Origin: CAISDA01 sp050258555 | GTDB lineage: Bacteria; Bacteroidota; Ignavibacteria; UBA10030; UBA8401 | Direction of reading: 5' to 3' | Assembly: GCA_050258555.1 (NCBI GenBank) | Contig: JBLMZA010000072.1 | Span: forward strand, 1-44,090 | Length of the DNA stretch: 44,090 nt | Translations under genes and position numbers: made by a program | Notes under the pieces: generated by a model | Databases searched by the model: none | Told to the model about the DNA's origin: nothing | The model's input: the letters and a program-made list of their open reading frames with translations, nothing else | Shown: in pieces, positions 1 to 7,997 of the stretch | Position numbering within the stretch: the first letter of the stretch is position 1 | Layout of the letters: every line of letters begins with the position of its first letter

Positions 1-950
1 AGCGACGTCATGGGGTCCTCGTTTTCGTGCCTCGTCCGGACCGAAAGGATGCCGATGATCGACGCGAGGATGCCGAACGCGCGCGCGACAAGGGGGAAAA
101 GGAGGACCGAGACGGCGGTGATGCCCTGAGTCGAAAAGAGGGCGGTGTTTTCCCGGTAGAGACCCGCAGCCAGAATCATCGCGCCGATGTTTTCGGCGGC
201 CGTCGATTCGAACAGGTCCGCGCCGCGGCCCGCGCAGTCACCCACATTGTCTCCGACGAGATCGGCGATCACGGCCGGGTTGCGCGGATCGTCCTCGGGG
301 ATTCCCGCTTCGACCTTGCCAACAAGATCTGCGCCGACATCCGCGCCCTTCGTATAGATGCCTCCGCCCAGCTGCGCAAACAGCGCCACGAAGCTCGCGC
401 CGAATCCGTATCCGACGATCAGCAGGGGGATCTTGTTCGTGTCGGGAACGACATTCAGCGAGTCGACCAGCGTGAAGAGTCCGGCCACGCCTACGAGGCT
501 CATCGCCACCACGAAGAATCCAGAGACGGCGCCGCCGCGAAGGGCGATCTGCAGCGCATCGTTCATCGAACGCGTCGCGCCCGAGGCGCAGCGGATATTC
601 GAACGGATGGAGATCCACATGCCCATGTAGCCGGCGGCGACCGAGCAGAGCGCGCCGAAGATGAAGGAAAGCGTCGTCCACAGGGCGAGCATTCCGCGAG
701 ACGCCGGATCGTTCGCCGTGGGTGTGCGCACAAACGCATACAGCAGATAGATCAACAACGCGAGAACCACAGCGAGCGTGATGATGGTGCCGTACTGACG
801 GCGGAGGAACGCTTCGGCGCCCACTTTGATGGCGTCCGAAATCTCGCGCATCGCCGATGTGCCGGTATCACGTTTGAGAATATTGCCGATGAGGTAGAGG
901 GCGAAGAGCAGACCGAGCACACTGATGCCGAGAACGAGCGCTAGTTCCAT
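1..950 (-). CDS. hppA: membrane-bound pyrophosphatase, N-terminal part (cut by window edge)
   Basis: Integral-membrane ion-pumping pyrophosphatase, which couples PPi hydrolysis to H+ or Na+ export. Reading the minus strand from ATG at 950 gives 316 residues before the window ends. The start is hydrophobic (MELALVLGISVLGLLFALYL), followed by further membrane segments and then the PPi/Mg site: DVGADLVGKVE, GIPEDDPRNPAVIADLVGDN and VGDCAGRGADLFES. These are hallmark motifs of the family (usual length about 650-800 residues), so roughly half the protein is present. An AAAGG element lies about 10 nt before the start. The residues that decide K+ dependence and H+ versus Na+ specificity lie in the missing half, so the ion cannot be named. 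The gene seems to stand alone: it is 168 bp downstream of the MFS gene, and I see no clear terminator in that gap. Confidence 0.95.
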   Translation of the reverse strand, partial: MELALVLGISVLGLLFALYLIGNILKRDTGTSAMREISDAIKVGAEAFLRRQYGTIITLAVVLALLIYLLYAFVRTPTANDPASRGMLALWTTLSFIFGALCSVAAGYMGMWISIRSNIRCASGATRSMNDALQIALRGGAVSGFFVVAMSLVGVAGLFTLVDSLNVVPDTNKIPLLIVGYGFGASFVALFAQLGGGIYTKGADVGADLVGKVEAGIPEDDPRNPAVIADLVGDNVGDCAGRGADLFESTAAENIGAMILAAGLYRENTALFSTQGITAVSVLLFPLVARAFGILASIIGILSVRTRHENEDPMTS

Positions 951-1118
951 ACACAGATCCCTTTCACGTGAATGATGAATGAATTATCCGCTTACCTGTT
1001 GCAACAAATCGAACACTGACGAATAATTTTTCCACAGCACATGGATGCGTCGGAGCACTTTCTCGGTAGGGGAAAACAAGGCGGGTCCCCTGTGAATCAT
1101 GATACAACTTTTTTTACT

Positions 1119-2276
1119 TTAATTCAAAGCGGAAGAAGGAGTGAGACGGGAAAAATATATTCCCGACAGAAGCACGAACGCCGAGAGCAGATAGGGGATG
1201 GCCGGGTGGATCTCGAAGAGCGCCCCGGCAGCCATCGGCACCAACGCCATGCACACGGACATGAGCGAGGAAAGAATGCCGAGCGTTTCGCCTTTCATCG
1301 TCGCGTCGGCCGCACCGGCCGTACGGCTGGTGATGGCTGTGCGGAGGATGCCCTGCCCGGTGCCGAGCAGAGGAAGGGCAAGGATGAAGAGCCATTCCTG
1401 CATCGATCCGATCATCACGACCGCAACGGCGAGCATGGCGAACATGATCACTTCAAGCCGGGCATCGGTGAAGTTCGGAAGCCAGAACCGTTTCAGAAGC
1501 GCCCCCTGGTTGACAGCGATCACGATGCCCATGAACGTAAAGAGCATGCCGGTCGTGAACGAGGTAAAGCCGAAGACGCGCTGCGAGAAGAGCGCAAAAA
1601 TCGACTGCGAGATCACCTGCGCCACCGCAAAGGCGATCCATGTGAGCAGCATGGGATGGAGGGACTTTGCCCGCACGGCCCTGACGAGCGGCGAGAAGGG
1701 ATGGTACGGGATTTTCTCCGTGCTGCGGTTGAAGTTCGTTTCGGGCAGCGTGAAGTATGCGACGATCACATTGAGCGCCGCCAGCCCCCCTGCAAAATAG
1801 AAGGGCGTCGCATGTGAGAAGCGGCTGAGCGTGCCGCCGATGATGGGACCGAGCGTGAAGCCGATGCCGAATGCCGCGCCGAGGAGTCCGATGTTGGCCG
1901 TGCGGTCCTTTTCATCCTTCGACAAATCGATCAGATAACTCTGTGCGATGGAGAAGTTTCCGGCCGCAAGCCCGTCGATGATGCGGCCGAGGAACAGCAT
2001 CCACAGCACATGGGCGCTTGCGAACACGAACCAGCCGACGGCGGTCGATGCGATGCTGAAGAGCAGGATGGGGCGGCGTCCGATGCGGTCCGAGAGCGCG
2101 CCGAGAAACGGACTGCTGAGGAACGAGCAGAACGAATACGCCGCAAAGAGCACGGTCACCGTGAATGCCGAGGCGCCGAACTCCGAAACATAAAAAGGGA
2201 GGATGGGAATGACGATGCCGAATCCGATCACGTCGACAAGCACCGTCAGCAATATGATCAGTTTTTCTTTTCTCAT
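1119..2276 (-). CDS. MFS efflux transporter, TetA-like (DHA1 type)
   Basis: A 385-residue, 12-helix major facilitator permease, probably a proton-driven drug or metabolite exporter in the inner membrane. Motif A of the family is seen at residues 59-69 (GALSDRIGRRP). The antiporter motif C (GIGFTLGPIIGG) lies in helix 5 near residues 137-148. The N-terminus resembles TetA and related DHA1 carriers (VDVIGFGIVIPILPFY). Its ATG overlaps the ruvA stop in an ATGA (2273-2276), so it is translationally coupled to ruvA and is probably the last gene of the yebC-ruvC-ruvA unit. The substrate cannot be told from sequence, and resistance to tetracycline should not be assumed. Confidence 0.88.
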   Translation of the reverse strand: MRKEKLIILLTVLVDVIGFGIVIPILPFYVSEFGASAFTVTVLFAAYSFCSFLSSPFLGALSDRIGRRPILLFSIASTAVGWFVFASAHVLWMLFLGRIIDGLAAGNFSIAQSYLIDLSKDEKDRTANIGLLGAAFGIGFTLGPIIGGTLSRFSHATPFYFAGGLAALNVIVAYFTLPETNFNRSTEKIPYHPFSPLVRAVRAKSLHPMLLTWIAFAVAQVISQSIFALFSQRVFGFTSFTTGMLFTFMGIVIAVNQGALLKRFWLPNFTDARLEVIMFAMLAVAVVMIGSMQEWLFILALPLLGTGQGILRTAITSRTAGAADATMKGETLGILSSLMSVCMALVPMAAGALFEIHPAIPYLLSAFVLLSGIYFSRLTPSSALN

Positions 2277-2878
2277 CTCGTCGTCAGTTTCAGCGCATGT
2301 TTCAGCAGGACCTCGAGCGAAACGGACGTGCCGCGCAGATCGTTGAGCGCAGCCGCCACCATCGATTCGGAACGGTCGCGCGTGTAGCCGAGCGACATCA
2401 TCGCCGCGATCGCATCGGCGCGCATGCCGCCGCCCGCCGCTCCGGGGGAAACGGAAGCCGAGGAGGAGACGTCCAGGCGCCCGATCTTGTCGCGCAGTTC
2501 GAGCAGCATGCGCTCGGCCGTCTTCTTTCCGATGCCCGGCAGCGACGTGAGTCCGGCCGTGTTGCCTTCGGCGATCATGACCGTAAAGTCGCGCGGCTGT
2601 GTGCCGGAGAGTATCGTCTGGGCCGTCTTCGGACCGATGCCCGTGATCGAGATGAGCATGCGGAAGACGTCCCGTTCGCTTTCGGTCGCGAAGCCGAAGA
2701 GCTGCTGGTTGTCCTCCCGGATGTGATGATGCGTCAGGATCGTGACGGATTTCTGTTCGTCGGGAAGCTTTTCATACGTGGCGAGCGAGATGCTCACGGC
2801 ATAGCCCACGCCGTTGACATCGACGACGATTTCCGTCGGCGCTTTCTTTGCAAGGATTCCGGTCAGTTGGACGATCAT
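2273..2878 (-). CDS. ruvA: Holliday junction branch migration subunit RuvA
   Basis: RuvA binds the four-way junction as a tetramer and positions the RuvB motors during recombinational repair. The 201 residues start MIVQLTGILAKK, the family's usual OB-fold start. The two helix-hairpin-helix segments are visible (SITGIGPKTAQTIL and SLPGIGKKTAERMLLEL), followed by a flexible linker and the C-terminal RuvB-binding domain. An upstream in-frame start at 2899 would add seven residues (MPKENIA). I prefer 2878 because it matches the family N-terminus, though neither start has a strong ribosome binding site. It lies 24 nt after ruvC and overlaps the MFS gene by 4 nt. ruvB is not in the window. Confidence 0.95.
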   Translation of the reverse strand: MIVQLTGILAKKAPTEIVVDVNGVGYAVSISLATYEKLPDEQKSVTILTHHHIREDNQQLFGFATESERDVFRMLISITGIGPKTAQTILSGTQPRDFTVMIAEGNTAGLTSLPGIGKKTAERMLLELRDKIGRLDVSSSASVSPGAAGGGMRADAIAAMMSLGYTRDRSESMVAAALNDLRGTSVSLEVLLKHALKLTTR

Positions 2879-2902
2879 AGCAATATTTTCTTTAGGCAAT
2901 CA

Positions 2903-3448
2903 TTATTGACGCCTGGTGATCACGCGTTCGGGATGCGCCGCAATGTACGACTCCCAGCTCGTGTGCCCGGTGCGCGGAGAGCCGATCCGGTTGGCATGCG
3001 TTATGGCCGCCGCCAGCGCATCCGACACATCGAGCGCGTCGGGAGCGGTCCTGAGCCGCAGCATCTTCATCACCATGAACTGCACCTGTTCCTTCGTCGC
3101 CGCGCCGTTTCCGGTCACGGCGCGCTTGATCTCGCGCGGCGCGTACTCCGACAGGGGTATCCCCGAATTGGCGGCGGTAAGCATCGCCACGCCGCGCGCC
3201 TGGCCGATCTTCAGAGAGGACTGGATGTTCTTTCCGTAGAACGCGGTTTCAAGCGCGAATTCGTCGGGATGCGTCCGGGCGATCACTCCGCACAGCGCGT
3301 CGTACATCGCCTTGAGGCGAAGCGGCATGGGATCCTTCTGCGCGTTCACGACGGCTCCGCATTCAATCATGCGCAGCTGCGTGCCTTGCCGTTCCACAAC
3401 ACCGAAACCGGTCACCAGCGTGCCCGGGTCCACACCGAGAATGATCAT
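2903..3448 (-). CDS. ruvC: Holliday junction resolvase RuvC
   Basis: Endonuclease that cuts Holliday junctions symmetrically after branch migration by RuvAB. The 181 residues show the RNase H-like fold with the four acidic metal ligands in family positions: D7 (ILGVDPG), E67 (ALETAFYGKN), D140 and D143 (DALDVSDALAAAITH). The length is normal. It follows yebC by 2 nt and precedes ruvA, the common yebC-ruvC-ruvA arrangement. Nothing is odd in the catalytic residues. Confidence 0.96.
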   Translation of the reverse strand: MIILGVDPGTLVTGFGVVERQGTQLRMIECGAVVNAQKDPMPLRLKAMYDALCGVIARTHPDEFALETAFYGKNIQSSLKIGQARGVAMLTAANSGIPLSEYAPREIKRAVTGNGAATKEQVQFMVMKMLRLRTAPDALDVSDALAAAITHANRIGSPRTGHTSWESYIAAHPERVITRRQ

Positions 3449-3450
3449 GG

Positions 3451-4200
3451 TCAGGACCCGAACGATGCGAGCAGCTTTTCGTCGATGTCGAAGTTGGCAT
3501 AGACGTGCTGCGTATCGTCATGCTCTTCGAGCGCTTCCACAAGCTTCAGCACTTTTTCCGCTTCGTTTCCTTCCACCTTCACGGTGGTTTCGGGCACCAT
3601 GTTCAGTTCGGCATCGTCGATCTTGATGTTCGCCGTTTCGAGCGCCTTCTTGACCGTCTCGAAGGACTCGATGGAGGTCACGATCTCGAACATGTCTCCG
3701 TCCGTCGTCAGATCGTCCGCGCCGGCATCGAGCACGACCGCGAGCACGTCATCCTCGTTCAGTCCTGTTTTCGGAACGCGGATGCTGCCTTTCTTGTGGA
3801 ACATGTAGGCGACCGATCCGGCGGAGCCGAGCTTTCCGCCGTTGCGCTCGAGGATGTGGCGCAATTCCGCGATGGCGCGGTTCTTGTTGTCGGTCACGCA
3901 CTCGATGATGATCGCCGTGCCGCCGGGCCCGTATGCCTCGTATGTGATCTCCTCATACGAGACGCCGGGAAGCTCTCCCGTGCCTTTCTGGATGGCGCGC
4001 TTGATGTTGTCGGCCGGCATGTTCGCCGCTTTGCCCTTGTCGACAGCGAGACGGAGCCGGGGATTGCCCGCGGGATCACCGCCGCCGGCTTTCGCCGCAA
4101 TGGTGATTTCCTTGATGAGCTGCGTGAACAGCTTTCCGCGGCGGGCATCGGTGACGGCTTTTTTCCGCTTGATCGTCGCCCATTTGGAATGTCCGGACAT
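3451..4200 (-). CDS. yebC: YebC/PmpR-family protein
   Basis: Member of the TACO1/YebC/PmpR family. Members are described both as DNA-binding transcriptional regulators and, for TACO1/YebC-type proteins, as factors that help ribosomes through difficult stretches such as polyproline. The N-terminus is diagnostic (MSGHSKWATIKRKKAVTDAR), with further conserved blocks GNPRLRLAVDKGKAANMP and TYEAYGPGGTAIIIE. Length is 249 residues, as expected. A strong AAGGAG stands 9 nt before the ATG. It is the first gene of the yebC-ruvC-ruvA-MFS unit, 46 nt after recJ, with which it may share a transcript. Which activity applies here cannot be decided from sequence. Confidence 0.93.
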   Translation of the reverse strand: MSGHSKWATIKRKKAVTDARRGKLFTQLIKEITIAAKAGGGDPAGNPRLRLAVDKGKAANMPADNIKRAIQKGTGELPGVSYEEITYEAYGPGGTAIIIECVTDNKNRAIAELRHILERNGGKLGSAGSVAYMFHKKGSIRVPKTGLNEDDVLAVVLDAGADDLTTDGDMFEIVTSIESFETVKKALETANIKIDDAELNMVPETTVKVEGNEAEKVLKLVEALEEHDDTQHVYANFDIDEKLLASFGS

Positions 4201-4246
4201 AGTGATGTACTCCTTGCGATTAATGTGGTTCTGATACGGTTCCTGT

Positions 4247-5995
4247 CTATTTCGCCGCGGCCGGCGCCTCCTGCGAGGGAAGCTCGGACTGGCGCAGATC
4301 CTTCAACTTGAGCTGGGGCACCGCAACGCCCGAGAAGTCATTTTCATCGATCGAGAAGACGATGTCGTAATATTTCCTGCCCGGTTCGATGCGCGGGCGC
4401 AGATAATCGAGGCCGAATCCGATGCAGTCGAAGATTGCGCCGTTGCGCTTCACCTTCAGGCGGAGATGGTTCTTGCCGACGATTCTCGGCACCGATGCGA
4501 TCTCGACTTTGCGCGCGACGAAGACCGGGCGCATGTTCTTCGGACCGAACGGGGCGAACTGCTTGAGCACGCGCATGTATTTCGGCGTGAGCTCCGTGAG
4601 ATCGATCTCGGCGTCGATGGAAATTTCGGGAGTGAGAATTTCCTCGGTCAGCAGTTCCTTCACCACCGCATTGAACGCTTCCTTGAACTCGTCAAGCCGG
4701 TCGATCGCCACCGAAAGTCCCGCGGCGTATTTATGTCCGCCGAACTGCAGCAGCTTGTCCTCGACGCGCTTGAGCGCCTGATGAATGTTGAAGCCGGCGA
4801 TGCTGCGCGCCGATCCCTTGGCCACGCCGTCGACGGTCGTCATCATGATGGCGGGGCGGTAGTATTTTTCGACCATGCGCGATGCCACGATGCCGATGAC
4901 GCCCGGATGCCACTGTTCCTGATGAAGGATGATCGCGCCGTCCGTGTCGACCTGCAGGTAGGCGTCGACCAGCTGCTGCGCATTCAGGAACACGTCCTCG
5001 TCGATCTTCCGGCGGGTGAGATTTTCCTCTTCGAGCACGCGGGCCATCTGCTGCGCTGCGGCGTAATCTGTGGAGATAAGCATCTCGACGGCGCGCTTGG
5101 CGTCGCCGAGCCGTCCCACGGCATTGATGCGCGGAGCCAGTCCGAAGACGATCTGTCCGGTCTGCACCGAGCCCACGTGGAGTCCGGCTCCTTCGACAAG
5201 CGCGCGGATGCCGGGGCGGGGATTTTCGTTGATGCGATCGAGGCCGAACTTGACCAGGATGCGGTTTTCCGAAATCAGCGGCACGATGTCGGCGGTCGTG
5301 GCAAGCGCCACGTAATCGGTGTACTGGAAGATCATCGATTCGTTGCCGAGCGTGCGCGCGATCGCCTGGATGAATTTGAATCCGACGCCGCATCCGCAGA
5401 GGTACTTGAAGGGATAATGGCAGCCGGGTTTCAGCGGATCGAGCACCGCGACGGCATCGGGAATCTCGTTCGAGGGCTCGTGATGGTCGCAGACGATCAC
5501 TTCGACGCCGATGGATTTGGCATACTTGATCTGTTCGACGGCGGTGATGCCGCAGTCGACGGCCACCATGAGCGTGGCGCCGGCTGCCTTCGCCTGGTCG
5601 ATGCCGAACGTCGTCACGCCGTAGCCTTCCTTGATGCGGTCGGGAATATAATAGGAGACATCGCAGCCGATGTCCACGAAGAACGAATAGAGCATGCCGG
5701 CGCTGTTCGTGCCGTCGACGTCGTAGTCGCCGTAGACGACCATGCGCTCTTTGGCGTCGCGCGCCTTGAGCAGTCGCGTGACGGCAAGATGCATTCCGTC
5801 CATGAGGAACGGATCGTAGAGCTGATCGAGAGAGGGGCGGAAGTAGAGCCGCGCTTTTTCAAACGTATCGATACCGCGGTTGACGAGCACCGACACGAGG
5901 GATGGGGCCAGCGTGAGTTCTTTGGCCAGTTGTTCTACAACGGGGAGCGGCGGCGGAGGGGCGGTTTTCCACCGGTATTCTTTTTTTGTTGTCAT
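4247..5995 (-). CDS. recJ: single-stranded-DNA-specific exonuclease RecJ
   Basis: 5'-3' ssDNA exonuclease of the DHH phosphoesterase superfamily, acting in RecF-pathway recombination and mismatch or base excision repair. In the 582-residue product the DHH motifs are clear: YGDYDVDG at 88-95, VAVDCGIT around 144-151 and CDHHEP around 169-174. The DHHA1 part has HPGVIGIVASRM and FGGHKYAAGLS, and a C-terminal OB-like domain follows. I chose the ATG at 5995, preceded by GGAGAAGG. An upstream in-frame start at 6043 would add 16 unlikely residues. Its leader lies between the rnpB 3' end and the gene and holds a small hairpin at 6016-6035. Neighbours ruvA and ruvC give a repair theme. Confidence 0.95.
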   Translation of the reverse strand: MTTKKEYRWKTAPPPPLPVVEQLAKELTLAPSLVSVLVNRGIDTFEKARLYFRPSLDQLYDPFLMDGMHLAVTRLLKARDAKERMVVYGDYDVDGTNSAGMLYSFFVDIGCDVSYYIPDRIKEGYGVTTFGIDQAKAAGATLMVAVDCGITAVEQIKYAKSIGVEVIVCDHHEPSNEIPDAVAVLDPLKPGCHYPFKYLCGCGVGFKFIQAIARTLGNESMIFQYTDYVALATTADIVPLISENRILVKFGLDRINENPRPGIRALVEGAGLHVGSVQTGQIVFGLAPRINAVGRLGDAKRAVEMLISTDYAAAQQMARVLEEENLTRRKIDEDVFLNAQQLVDAYLQVDTDGAIILHQEQWHPGVIGIVASRMVEKYYRPAIMMTTVDGVAKGSARSIAGFNIHQALKRVEDKLLQFGGHKYAAGLSVAIDRLDEFKEAFNAVVKELLTEEILTPEISIDAEIDLTELTPKYMRVLKQFAPFGPKNMRPVFVARKVEIASVPRIVGKNHLRLKVKRNGAIFDCIGFGLDYLRPRIEPGRKYYDIVFSIDENDFSGVAVPQLKLKDLRQSELPSQEAPAAAK

Positions 5996-6068
5996 GCCTT
6001 CTCCATGGGAAACCGGCCCGTACAGAAGTACAGGCAGCGGCACCGCGTGAAAAAAAGCATCACCATCT

Positions 6069-6635
6069 CACGTGACGTCAATGCGTTCAGAACCGGCACA
6101 TTCCGGAGCGGCCCGTCGATAAGCCGAATTTTGTCTGTCTCCGCCGGCATGCGCCCTGAAGCGCCCGCCGTGAAGAGAGGCAATCATTTCTCTGACCTCC
6201 GCATTGCTGCGGGGTTCAAGCGACCTACCCGTCCCGTCGCCGCGCATAGGGGTGCGCAGCATTGAGTGGGCATCTCTCTGCCTTCTCCCGTACACAGCGG
6301 AAGGCAACGGAACCTACATGGTCTTGCTCTCGGTGGGGTTTGTCATGCCGCATCCGTTACCGGATGCGCGGTGCGCTCTTACTTTAATCCCGCTTGATTG
6401 CAGGACGCACCTTTTCACCCTTATCCCGCACACAGCGGGACGGTATATTTTCTGTGACACTTTCCGTAGGATTGCTCCTCCCGGACGTTATCCGGCACCG
6501 TGCCCCTTCTCCGTGCATGGTTCGAACGAAGAGAAGAGAGTTCGGACTTTCCTCCTTAATTGACAAAACAACTAACGCGATTGCCTGACGTGCGCACGCC
6601 GGAAAATGCCGGCAGAACGCGTTGACGTCAGCGTG
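6069..6635 (-). ncRNA. rnpB: RNase P RNA, bacterial type A-like, with extended terminal helix
   Basis: Catalytic RNA of RNase P, which matures tRNA 5' ends. On the minus strand the universal blocks appear in order: GGAGGAAAGTCCGAACTC (P4 5' strand, near 6557), ACAGAAAATATACCG, AAGGGTGAAAAGGTGCG, GTAAGAGCGCACCG, GGGTAGGTCGCTTGAACC, AGAGAAATGATTGCC and the P4 3' strand AATTCGGCTTAT (near 6120-6130). The core therefore spans about 6111-6560. Outside it, 6598-6635 and 6069-6106 are complementary over about 32 pairs with a few bulges, which I read as a very long P1 or a processing stem; the ends given are those of that helix. A T7 tract follows at 6050-6056. The exact termini are inferred. Confidence 0.93.
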
Positions 6636-6781
6636 AGTATGAGAGATGATTGAATTAAAATTTCAGTGGTGCCGCCATGCCGACAGAGAGCAGGCGGCGT
6701 CTCGGCGCATGCGGGAACACGCGATGCGTGCTCATGCCGCGCGCCGGAAAATTTTTTGGCATCGGGGCCGGGCGGAACGCC
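6636..6781. other. intergenic region between rnpB and rnhA
   Basis: Should contain the rnpB promoter (minus strand) and the 3' end of the rnhA transcript. I see only a weak -10-like CATACT just before the rnpB 5' end and no convincing -35 or terminator. No coding potential is apparent. Confidence 0.4.
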
Positions 6782-7195
6782 TCAGCGGAAATCGATGCCT
6801 TCGTTTGCAAGCCGGTCCGCTTCCTTGTTCTGCGAGCGCGGCACATGCGCGATCGTGAAGCGGAACGGTGCCTGCTTCAGCAGTTCGCAGACGCGGGCGT
6901 AATGGACCTTCAGGCCCTCGTCCCGCACCTTGTATTCGCCTTTGATCTGCCTGACCATCAGTTCGCTGTCGGCGAAGACGTCGAGCGCTTTGCATGAAAG
7001 CGCGGCAGGGTGGGCGAGAATTTTTTCGATGCAGACGATCAGGGCGGTGTATTCGGCCTGATTGTTCGTCGTCTTGCCGAGGTAGCGCCGCTCCTCGATC
7101 AGGACGGCGCCGTCTTCGCTTTTTACGATCACTCCGATCCCCGCATCGCCCGGGTTTCCCCGCGATGCTCCGTCAGTCCATGCGCGAAGCCTCAT
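6782..7195 (-). CDS. ribonuclease HI family protein
   Basis: Hydrolyses the RNA strand of RNA:DNA hybrids, if active. The 137-residue product is a bare RNase H fold. The four acidic metal ligands are in place: D8 (WTDGASRGNPG), E48 (TNNQAEYTAL), D76 (VFADSELMVRQ) and D127 (NKEADRLANEG). It belongs to the short RnhA/RVT_3 group with no N-terminal hybrid-binding domain. The ATG at 7195 overlaps the TGA of the zinc-ribbon gene (ATGA), so the two are translationally coupled. This zinc-ribbon/RNase H pairing is known from other bacteria. An in-frame extension up to 7333 runs through the neighbour's coding region and is not credible. Confidence 0.9.
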   Translation of the reverse strand: MRLRAWTDGASRGNPGDAGIGVIVKSEDGAVLIEERRYLGKTTNNQAEYTALIVCIEKILAHPAALSCKALDVFADSELMVRQIKGEYKVRDEGLKVHYARVCELLKQAPFRFTIAHVPRSQNKEADRLANEGIDFR

Positions 7196-7926
7196 GCGTT
7201 CACATCCACCGACTGGGCGAGCTGATCGGACACGATCATGCGTCCGCAATGCTGGCACACGTAGAGCCCGTCGTTCTTTCTGATTTCGATCAGATGCTGG
7301 GGAGGGATCTGGTTGCGGCACCCGCTGCAGCATTTGTTCTTCCAGATCACCGCCACGGCGACGATGCCGCGCGCATTGCGGATGCGGTCGTACTGGGCGA
7401 TGTCATCGGCCGCGATCTGCGCGGCGACTTTTTCGCGTGCGGCGCGGAAACGGGATTCCTCCTCGTCCGTCGCCTCGGATACTTTTGCCAGATCCGATTC
7501 CTTCTCTGCGAGCTCCTCGTTCTTCTCGTTCAGCTTCAGCGTCAGTCCCTCGATGTCGAGCTTGGCGGCGCTCATGGTGTTCTCGAACGACTGGAATTGC
7601 GATTCGAGCGTGGCGACCGATTCTTCGGCGAATTCGATCTCCTTCGTGATGGCGTCGTATTCCTTGTTGTTGCGCACCTGATACTGCTGCGCCTTGTATT
7701 TCTGGAGTTTTTCCTTGAACTCGACCAAGTCTTCATCCGCCTTGTTGCGGTCTGCGACCGTTGCGTCGATCAGTTCGCGTTTCTGCTGTATGGATTCTTC
7801 GAGAGAGGCAACATCGTTGCGGAGCTGCCGGACGATTCCGGGCAGGTCTCCCTTTGATTCTTCGAGCTCATTCAGGTTCGCATCGATCATCTGCAGCGTA
7901 TATAACAAACGAAGTCGTTCTTCCAA
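7192..7926 (-). CDS. coiled-coil protein with C4-type zinc ribbon (COG1579/DUF164 family)
   Basis: Function not established for the family; members are thought to act in RNA or DNA transactions. The 244-residue product is almost entirely a heptad-rich coiled coil (residues about 5-180). It ends in a zinc ribbon with CxxC pairs (CCSGC and CQHC) and the family block IPPQHLIEI. I place the start at the TTG at 7926 because AAGGAG stands exactly 6 nt before it and the protein then begins as DUF164 proteins do (LEERLRLLYTLQMIDANL). Alternatives are ATG 7998, which overlaps the nif3 stop as TAATG, and ATG 7974, but the extra residues look random. It is in one unit with nif3 (upstream) and rnhA (overlapping). 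Confidence 0.85.
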   Translation of the reverse strand: MEERLRLLYTLQMIDANLNELEESKGDLPGIVRQLRNDVASLEESIQQKRELIDATVADRNKADEDLVEFKEKLQKYKAQQYQVRNNKEYDAITKEIEFAEESVATLESQFQSFENTMSAAKLDIEGLTLKLNEKNEELAEKESDLAKVSEATDEEESRFRAAREKVAAQIAADDIAQYDRIRNARGIVAVAVIWKNKCCSGCRNQIPPQHLIEIRKNDGLYVCQHCGRMIVSDQLAQSVDVNA

Positions 7927-7997
7927 GTCTTTCTCCTTAGCATTCTGCGGAGCAGGCTGCTGCACACCGTACATCCGGCGGCCTGTCCCGTTTATCA

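Noticed and set aside
4466..6265. 599-codon open frame on the plus strand opposite recJ and part of rnpB
   Set aside because: Antisense shadow of recJ; it also runs into the RNase P RNA gene.
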